Shown: in pieces, positions 59,712-64,000 of the stretch
Numbering within the stretch: the first letter of the stretch is position 1
How the letters are laid out: every line of letters begins with the position of its first letter
Assembly (NCBI RefSeq): GCF_900104485.1
Contig: NZ_FMXQ01000008.1
Span: forward strand, 186,001 to 250,000
Direction of reading: 5' to 3'
DNA from: Bauldia litoralis
GTDB lineage: Bacteria; Pseudomonadota; Alphaproteobacteria; Rhizobiales; Kaistiaceae
Length of the DNA stretch: 64,000 nt
Program-made: the position numbers and the translations under genes
The notes under the pieces: model-generated
Seen by the model: the letters and a program-made list of their open reading frames with translations, nothing else
Told to the model about the DNA's origin: nothing
Databases searched by the model: none

Positions 59712-62483
59712 ATGACCCTGTTGAAGCCCCTTCATCGCGCTGCTGCCCTGGCTCTCGGCTTCGCCGTTTTCGCCCATGCCCCTGCCGCCTTGGCGGTCGG
59801 CGAGCGGATCGCGCTGATCATCGGCAACGGCGACTACGCTGCCGCACCGGTTCTCGCGCAGCCGGCCAATGACGCCGAGGACCTTGCCGCGGCCTTTGCC
59901 GAGATCGGTTTCGACGTCATCCAGTTGACGAATGTCGAGGGCCGCGCCATGCGGCGCGCCGTCCGCGACTTCGACGAGCGGGCCGACGACGCCTCGGTGG
60001 CGGTGATCTACTTCGCCGGCCATTCCCTGGCGGTCGACGGCGTCAACTACCTGGTGCCGGTCGACGCGCAGCTCCGCCGCGATACCTATGTCGATGACGA
60101 GGCCGTCCCGCTGTCGCAGCTGATCGCCGCCGTCGACGGGGCCAAGAACATCCGGCTGGTGATGCTGGCAACGACCCGGGACGACCCGCTGACCGGGACG
60201 ATGAAGCGGTCGATCCGCAAGCGGATCGTCGTGCCGGGCCTCGCCGCCATCGACCCGACCCGGTCGGCGGTCGTCGCCTATGCGATCGACCAGGGGGTGA
60301 ATGGCGGCAGCCGCAACAGCGCCTATGCCGCCGCGGTCCTCGCCCACCTCAAGACGCCTGCCATCGGACTGGCCGACTTCCTCGAGGCGGTGGGCGGCGA
60401 TGTCGAGGCGACCAGCCGCTCGGCGCCCGTCGTCATCGGCTCGGCCAGCGCCACGGTGCCGATCGTTCCGGACGCTGCGACGATGCAGCAGTTGCGCGAC
60501 CGGCAGGCGGAATCGCGCGAGACCGAGATCGCCGACGCCTTCCGCCGCGCCGAGAAGCTCAGCACGGTCGAGGCCTGGGACGCCTTCCTGCAATTCTGCC
60601 CGGCCGAGGGGACCGCCGACACCTTCTGTGCCGCGGCCAGTGCCAGCCGGCTGCGGCTGGTCGCCAGCGGCCGGGGATCCGGCGACGGCCCCGCGGCGGT
60701 CGGCGACGGCTCCGGCATCGGCGCGCCGATGCGGGCCGATCGCGCGGCCGTTCCGGCCTACGAAGACGCCGGCGCGACGTGCGATCGCCTGGCGGCGCAT
60801 TCCTATGACCAGGACAAGCCCGCGACAGTGGCCGGCACGGCGCTGTCGCTGCTTGGCGCAACCGCCGAGGAGGCGATACAGGCCTGTCTCAAGGCGTCCG
60901 AGCAGGCGTCCGGCGAGCGCCGCTACGTCTTCCAGCTCGGCCGCGCCTACCACGCCGCCGGCCGCTTCGACGAGGCGCTTGCCCGCTACACCGAGGCCGC
61001 AGAGGCCGGCAGCGCCATCGCCATGAACAACCGCGGCCTCCTCCACGCCACCGGCGCCGGCACCCCCAAGAACCCCGAAGCCGCCCTCCACTGGTATCGC
61101 AAGGGGGCGGAGGCCGGGAACGTCACGGCGATGGGCAACCTCGCCGGGCTCTACTACAACGGCGCCGGTGTCGAGCGCGACTTTGCGCAGGCGCGCGAGT
61201 GGTACGCCAGGGCTGCCGAGGGCGGCAACGTGCTGGCGATGAACGCGCTGGCGCTGCTCTACCAGGACGGCGCGGGCGGGCCGCAGGATATCGACGCGGC
61301 GCGGGCGCTGTTCGAGACCGCGGCCGAGGCCGGCTACGCCTCGGCGATCAACAACCTCGCCCGGCTCTACAATTTCGGCCGCGGCGTGCCGGTGGACTAT
61401 GTCCGGGCGCGGCAGCTCTACGAACAGGCGGCGGATCTCGGCGAGAGCGCTGCGATGGTCAACCTCGGGCTGATGTACGAGAACGGCGAGGGCGTGCGCC
61501 GCGACTACCGGACGGCGCGCGGCTGGTACGAGCAGGCGGCCGCGCTCGACAATGCCGGGGCGATGACCAACCTCGGCATCCTCTACCAGTATGGCCGCGG
61601 GGTCACCGAGAGCTTCGACGAGGCGCGGGCCTGGTACGAGCGCGCGGCCGAACTCGGCGACGCGGCGGCGATGGCCAACCTCGCCTACATGTATGACGGC
61701 GGGCGCGGCGTGCCGGTCGACAAGTTCAAGGCGCGCTACTGGTACCTCAAGGGCGCGGAAGCCGGCAACGGTCCGGCCATGGCCTCGGTCGGCTACCTCT
61801 TCGCCAACGGCCAGGGCGGGCCGCAGGATTTTGGCAAGGCGATGGAGTGGTATCGCAAGGGCGCCGACATCGGCAATGCCGGGGCGATGACCAATGTCGG
61901 CTTCATGTATGAGAGCGGCTGGGGCGTCGAGCAGGACTATGGCGAGGCGATCGAGTGGTACATGCGGGGTGCCGCCGCTGGCAACGCCATCGCCATGGCC
62001 AATATCGGCCTGATGTACGAACAAGGCCGCGGCGTCGAGACCGATATCGGCCTCGCCTTCGACTGGTACCGCAAGGGCGCGGAAGCCGGCAACGCCCAGG
62101 CGATGGCCTCGCTCGCCTATTTCTACTCCAACGGCACCGGCACCGAGGCCGACCCGGCGATCGCGCTCGACTGGTACACCAAGGCGGCGAATCTCGGCAA
62201 CATCACCGCCATGCACAACCTCGGCGTCGCCTATAAGGACGGGCTCGGCACCGAGCGGAACCTGCGCCGCGCCGCCGACCTCTTCATCCAGTCGATGCAG
62301 GCGCGCAATGCCTGGACTTTCGACCAGTTCCGCGACCATCCGGAAAACTACCCGGTCGAGGTGCTGGCCGAGATCGAGCGCTACCTTGTCAGTCACGGCC
62401 TGATGCGCGGCGAGCCCGACGGCGAGGTCGACGACGAAACCCGCGCCGGCCTCACCGCCCTGCAGCAGCAGGTCGGCGGGTAG
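59712..62483 (+). CDS. Secreted caspase-fold (C14) pseudo-enzyme with 12 Sel1 repeats
   Basis: This 923-residue protein has a signal peptide (AAALALGFAVFAHAPAALA, residues 10-28), a caspase-like domain (about 31-245), a linker, one TPR-like unit near 404-432, 12 Sel1 repeats (about 434-866) and a short C-terminal domain. The caspase fold is clear from RIALIIGNGDYAAAPVL, PANDAEDLAAAFAEIGFDV and GVNYLVPVDAQLRRD. The catalytic His is kept (His104, FAGHSLAVD). The family's DACRDNP is replaced by ATTRDDP, so the Cys is Thr155 and the preceding Asp is also lost. Cysteine protease activity is therefore unlikely. It may be a periplasmic binding scaffold; this is inferred. Confidence 0.88.
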   Translation: MTLLKPLHRAAALALGFAVFAHAPAALAVGERIALIIGNGDYAAAPVLAQPANDAEDLAAAFAEIGFDVIQLTNVEGRAMRRAVRDFDERADDASVAVIYFAGHSLAVDGVNYLVPVDAQLRRDTYVDDEAVPLSQLIAAVDGAKNIRLVMLATTRDDPLTGTMKRSIRKRIVVPGLAAIDPTRSAVVAYAIDQGVNGGSRNSAYAAAVLAHLKTPAIGLADFLEAVGGDVEATSRSAPVVIGSASATVPIVPDAATMQQLRDRQAESRETEIADAFRRAEKLSTVEAWDAFLQFCPAEGTADTFCAAASASRLRLVASGRGSGDGPAAVGDGSGIGAPMRADRAAVPAYEDAGATCDRLAAHSYDQDKPATVAGTALSLLGATAEEAIQACLKASEQASGERRYVFQLGRAYHAAGRFDEALARYTEAAEAGSAIAMNNRGLLHATGAGTPKNPEAALHWYRKGAEAGNVTAMGNLAGLYYNGAGVERDFAQAREWYARAAEGGNVLAMNALALLYQDGAGGPQDIDAARALFETAAEAGYASAINNLARLYNFGRGVPVDYVRARQLYEQAADLGESAAMVNLGLMYENGEGVRRDYRTARGWYEQAAALDNAGAMTNLGILYQYGRGVTESFDEARAWYERAAELGDAAAMANLAYMYDGGRGVPVDKFKARYWYLKGAEAGNGPAMASVGYLFANGQGGPQDFGKAMEWYRKGADIGNAGAMTNVGFMYESGWGVEQDYGEAIEWYMRGAAAGNAIAMANIGLMYEQGRGVETDIGLAFDWYRKGAEAGNAQAMASLAYFYSNGTGTEADPAIALDWYTKAANLGNITAMHNLGVAYKDGLGTERNLRRAADLFIQSMQARNAWTFDQFRDHPENYPVEVLAEIERYLVSHGLMRGEPDGEVDDETRAGLTALQQQVGG
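61011..62309 (+). repeat. Twelve tandem Sel1-repeat coding units (about 108 bp each)
   Basis: The repeats within the caspase-fold gene each encode 36 residues with the pattern A-M-x-N-L-x-x-x-Y-x-x-G-x-G and A-x-x-W-Y-x-x-A-A-x-x-G. Units begin at SAIAMNN, NVTAMGN, NVLAMNA, YASAINN, ESAAMVN, NAGAMTN, DAAAMAN, NGPAMAS, NAGAMTN, NAIAMAN, NAQAMAS and NITAMHN. They should form a superhelical protein-binding solenoid. DNA-level similarity could allow copy-number change by slippage. Confidence 0.85.
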
Positions 62484-62521
62484 GGGCGGGGGCTGCGCCT
62501 CCGACGATACGATACACACAA

Positions 62522-62652
62522 CCTGTCATCCCCGGCGCGGGCGAAGCCCGCGGGAAGGGGAACCAGTAACCGATGTCGGTGCAGAACGAAGCGCGGCATC
62601 GTTTACTGGATCCCCTTCCCTCGCGCCTTCGGCGCTCGCCGGGGATGACAGG
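62522..62652. repeat. Long imperfect palindrome with side hairpins
   Basis: The outer arms are an exact match: CCTGTCATCCCCGGCG (62522-62537) and CGCCGGGGATGACAGG (62637-62652). Next to the left arm is a hairpin GCGGGC-GAA-GCCCGC (62537-62551). Inside the right arm is GCGCC-TTC-GGCGC (62623-62635). The inner arms GGGAAGGGGAACCAGTAAC (62552-62570) and GTTTACTGGATCCCCTTCCC (62601-62620) pair with a few mismatches. It resembles the TGTCATCCCCGGCG palindromic elements dispersed in alphaproteobacterial genomes. It starts 38 bases after the caspase-fold gene and may also act as its terminator. Confidence 0.75.
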
Positions 62653-63305
62653 CGAGGGGGCGATCCGGTTCGCGCCATCGCTTCCGGCACGCATCACCGT
62701 TCCCGCGACGCGTCTCGCGCCCGGGGCATGAAGGAAGAGAGGTGGCGGGCGCTGGGAAAACGCCAGGCCAGTTCAATCTGTGGGGCGCTTCCCCAGCACC
62801 CGCCGCGGCGATTTCGGGCTCTCCGCCCCACCCCGGATGCGGATACCGGCCGACCGTCTCTCGGGTCCCGGCTTCCGAAGGCTCGTTATCGAGCCATCAC
62901 GCGCGGGGCGCATTGCAGCGTCCCCGGATGATCCTGCCGTCTGGCCGGGCATGACACCCGACAAGTGGCCGTCCGCTATGCGACCACCGGAGACCGGCGG
63001 GATCCGGCGGACGGATCAGCGCGCGCACCCTTCACCAATGGCCTGTCTCGGCCGCAGGCAGCCGGTCATAGTGCCGGCCGGTGGGTTACGGGCCTCCCGG
63101 CAGTCCGGCTGCGAACCGGACCAGCGGGCGCCGCACCCCGCCCCACGCAGATGACGCCTCATGAGCGCGCCCCTCGACGGGCAGGGATGGATAGGAATAT
63201 ATTCCAGTTTGGGTGGGGTGTCAAGCGACACCGAGCCCTTTGTGGAAATCCCTCGAGACTCGGCCCCGAATCTGGTACTTGGAGTCAGAAAAGGAAGGAA
63301 GCCAG
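62653..63305. other. Gene-poor stretch before the methyltransferase
   Basis: I see no supported gene in this stretch. Several short open frames exist on both strands but show no family pattern or ribosome site. TGGCCGGGCATGAC near 62942 may be a decayed fragment of the palindromic element. From about 63180 the composition becomes richer in A+T, and GGAAGGAAG at 63291-63300 is the ribosome site of the next gene. This marks the likely left edge of an acquired segment. Confidence 0.5.
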
Positions 63306-64000
63306 TTGAGAATTTGCAGCCTATTCAGCGGAATTGGAGGCTTTGAAGTCGGGTTGCGCAAGGTCGGCTTCGAGGTAGCGTCGTTTTGCGAGAATGATGC
63401 CGCCGCCCAAGCCGTACTGGAGGATCGTTTCGTAGACGCCTCGATATTCAAGGACGTCGCCAAGATGAATGTCCTGCCCAATTGCGATGTCGTAACCGCT
63501 GGATGGCCATGCCAGGACTTAAGTCAGGCGGGCAAAGTCGCCGGTATGAAAGGTTCTCAGTCCAATATTATCAGCCATCTATTTCGCCTTTTAGACAGCA
63601 CTCGCACAAAGCCAAAATATCTAATTCTTGAGAACGTCGCGTTCGCTTTGCATCTCAGAGGTGGAGAAGCGATCAAAGACGTTACGGTTGAGTTATCAAA
63701 GCGGGGTTATTACTGGGCATACAGAGTATTGGACAGCCGAGAATTTGGTCTTCCTCAAAGACGGCGTCGAATTTTTATCGTAGCATCTAGGGTCGACGAC
63801 GCAATGAGCGTCATTTTTGATGGTGATTCGCAGCCATTAATAGAAGAATTTCCAAGTTTTTTCGGATTTTACTGGACTGAGGGCAACCGAGGAATTGGAT
63901 GGACTGTTGAGGCAGTACCGCCATTGAAAGGAGGGTCAGGTTTTTCTATCCCTTCTCCCCCCGCTGTTTGGGATCAGCGAAACGCTACTTTCTTCATTCC
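63306..64000 (+). CDS. DNA (cytosine-5-)-methyltransferase, 3' end outside the window
   Basis: This partial CDS has 231 complete codons here with no stop. The frame opens with TTG 63306 after AAGGAAGGAAG. C5-methyltransferase motifs appear in order: motif I ICSLFSGIGGFEVGL (SAM binding), motif IV AGWPCQDLSQAGK with catalytic Cys69, motif VI ILENVAF (Glu109) and motif VIII FGLPQRRRRIFIVA (residues 148-160). PPLKGGSG near residue 210 is likely the start of the recognition region. The gene is clearly AT-richer than the rest of the window, which suggests transfer. It may be half of a restriction-modification system, an orphan or a phage gene; the neighbour lies beyond the window. Confidence 0.9.
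   Translation, partial: MRICSLFSGIGGFEVGLRKVGFEVASFCENDAAAQAVLEDRFVDASIFKDVAKMNVLPNCDVVTAGWPCQDLSQAGKVAGMKGSQSNIISHLFRLLDSTRTKPKYLILENVAFALHLRGGEAIKDVTVELSKRGYYWAYRVLDSREFGLPQRRRRIFIVASRVDDAMSVIFDGDSQPLIEEFPSFFGFYWTEGNRGIGWTVEAVPPLKGGSGFSIPSPPAVWDQRNATFFI

Noticed and set aside
61011-62309. CRISPR-like or satellite array in the repeated 108-base units
   Set aside because: The repeats are in frame, encode Sel1 units and vary as coding repeats do; there are no unique spacers.
59673-62519. A 948-codon open frame on the minus strand opposite the caspase-fold gene
   Set aside because: It mirrors the Sel1-repeat gene and arises from high G+C at third positions. It has no domain signature; the plus frame has clear caspase and Sel1 motifs.

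Overview
The window is GC-rich, densely coded chromosomal DNA from an alphaproteobacterium, most likely a member of the Hyphomicrobiales (Rhizobiales). The family content supports this: tripartite TRAP transporters with FCD-type GntR regulators, hydantoinase/oxoprolinase subunits, Wec/Wzy-type polysaccharide genes, an amino acid:carrier-protein ligase of the Bradyrhizobium type, and a tRNA-Ile(CAU). I cannot fix the genus from the sequence alone. Codon use and composition are uniform until about 63.2 kb, where the G+C content falls sharply.

Region 1 (0.2-2 kb) holds a GatB/YqeY-like protein and an FAD-dependent ferredoxin/rubredoxin reductase. Region 2 (2.1-18.1 kb) is a Wzy-dependent exopolysaccharide locus. 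It has a short OPX export lipoprotein, a heparinase II/III-type lyase, a polyprenyl-phosphate sugar-phosphate transferase, WecG/TagA-, WecB- and WecC-type genes (UDP-ManNAc and UDP-ManNAcA supply and transfer), a second lyase-fold protein, a kinase-less GumC/Wzz co-polymerase, a Wzx flippase, a GT4 glycosyltransferase, a Wzy polymerase and a GINT1-like transferase. Together they predict a polymer containing aminosugars and uronic acids.

Region 3 (18.2-30.5 kb) is the most unusual part. It has two small carrier proteins, a stand-alone class II aaRS-like amino acid:carrier-protein ligase, an acyl-CoA-dehydrogenase-like flavoprotein, a FabG-like SDR, a short stand-alone adenylating enzyme, a GNAT-like protein, a ThDP enzyme, a class IV (BCAT-like) aminotransferase, an alpha/beta hydrolase and a FATP-like acyl-CoA synthetase. 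They lie in several divergent units, and two of the intergenic regions share a DNA motif. This looks like a non-ribosomal pathway that loads an amino acid on a carrier and modifies it there. The product cannot be read from the sequence.

Region 4 (30.7-33.6 kb) encodes MetY and a MetA-type homoserine O-acyltransferase with a flavin reductase. Region 5 (33.6-58.5 kb) is catabolic. It holds two TRAP transporter cassettes, each with its own GntR/FCD regulator, together with hydantoinase A/B, three SDRs, an aldehyde dehydrogenase, two DapA-family aldolases/lyases, a class II aldolase, an isopropylmalate-dehydrogenase-like enzyme, a Gfo/Idh/MocA oxidoreductase, an SMP-30-like lactonase and a nitronate monooxygenase-like protein. 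RecQ is embedded here. Repeated DNA words upstream of these units suggest operators that link them.

Region 6 (58.7-64 kb) has tRNA-Ile(CAU), a SIMPL-domain secreted protein, and a large secreted caspase-fold protein that lacks the catalytic cysteine and carries 12 Sel1 repeats. A gene-poor stretch with a long imperfect palindrome follows. The window ends inside an AT-richer 5-cytosine DNA methyltransferase gene that looks horizontally acquired. No CRISPR array, transposase, rRNA or replication origin was seen.
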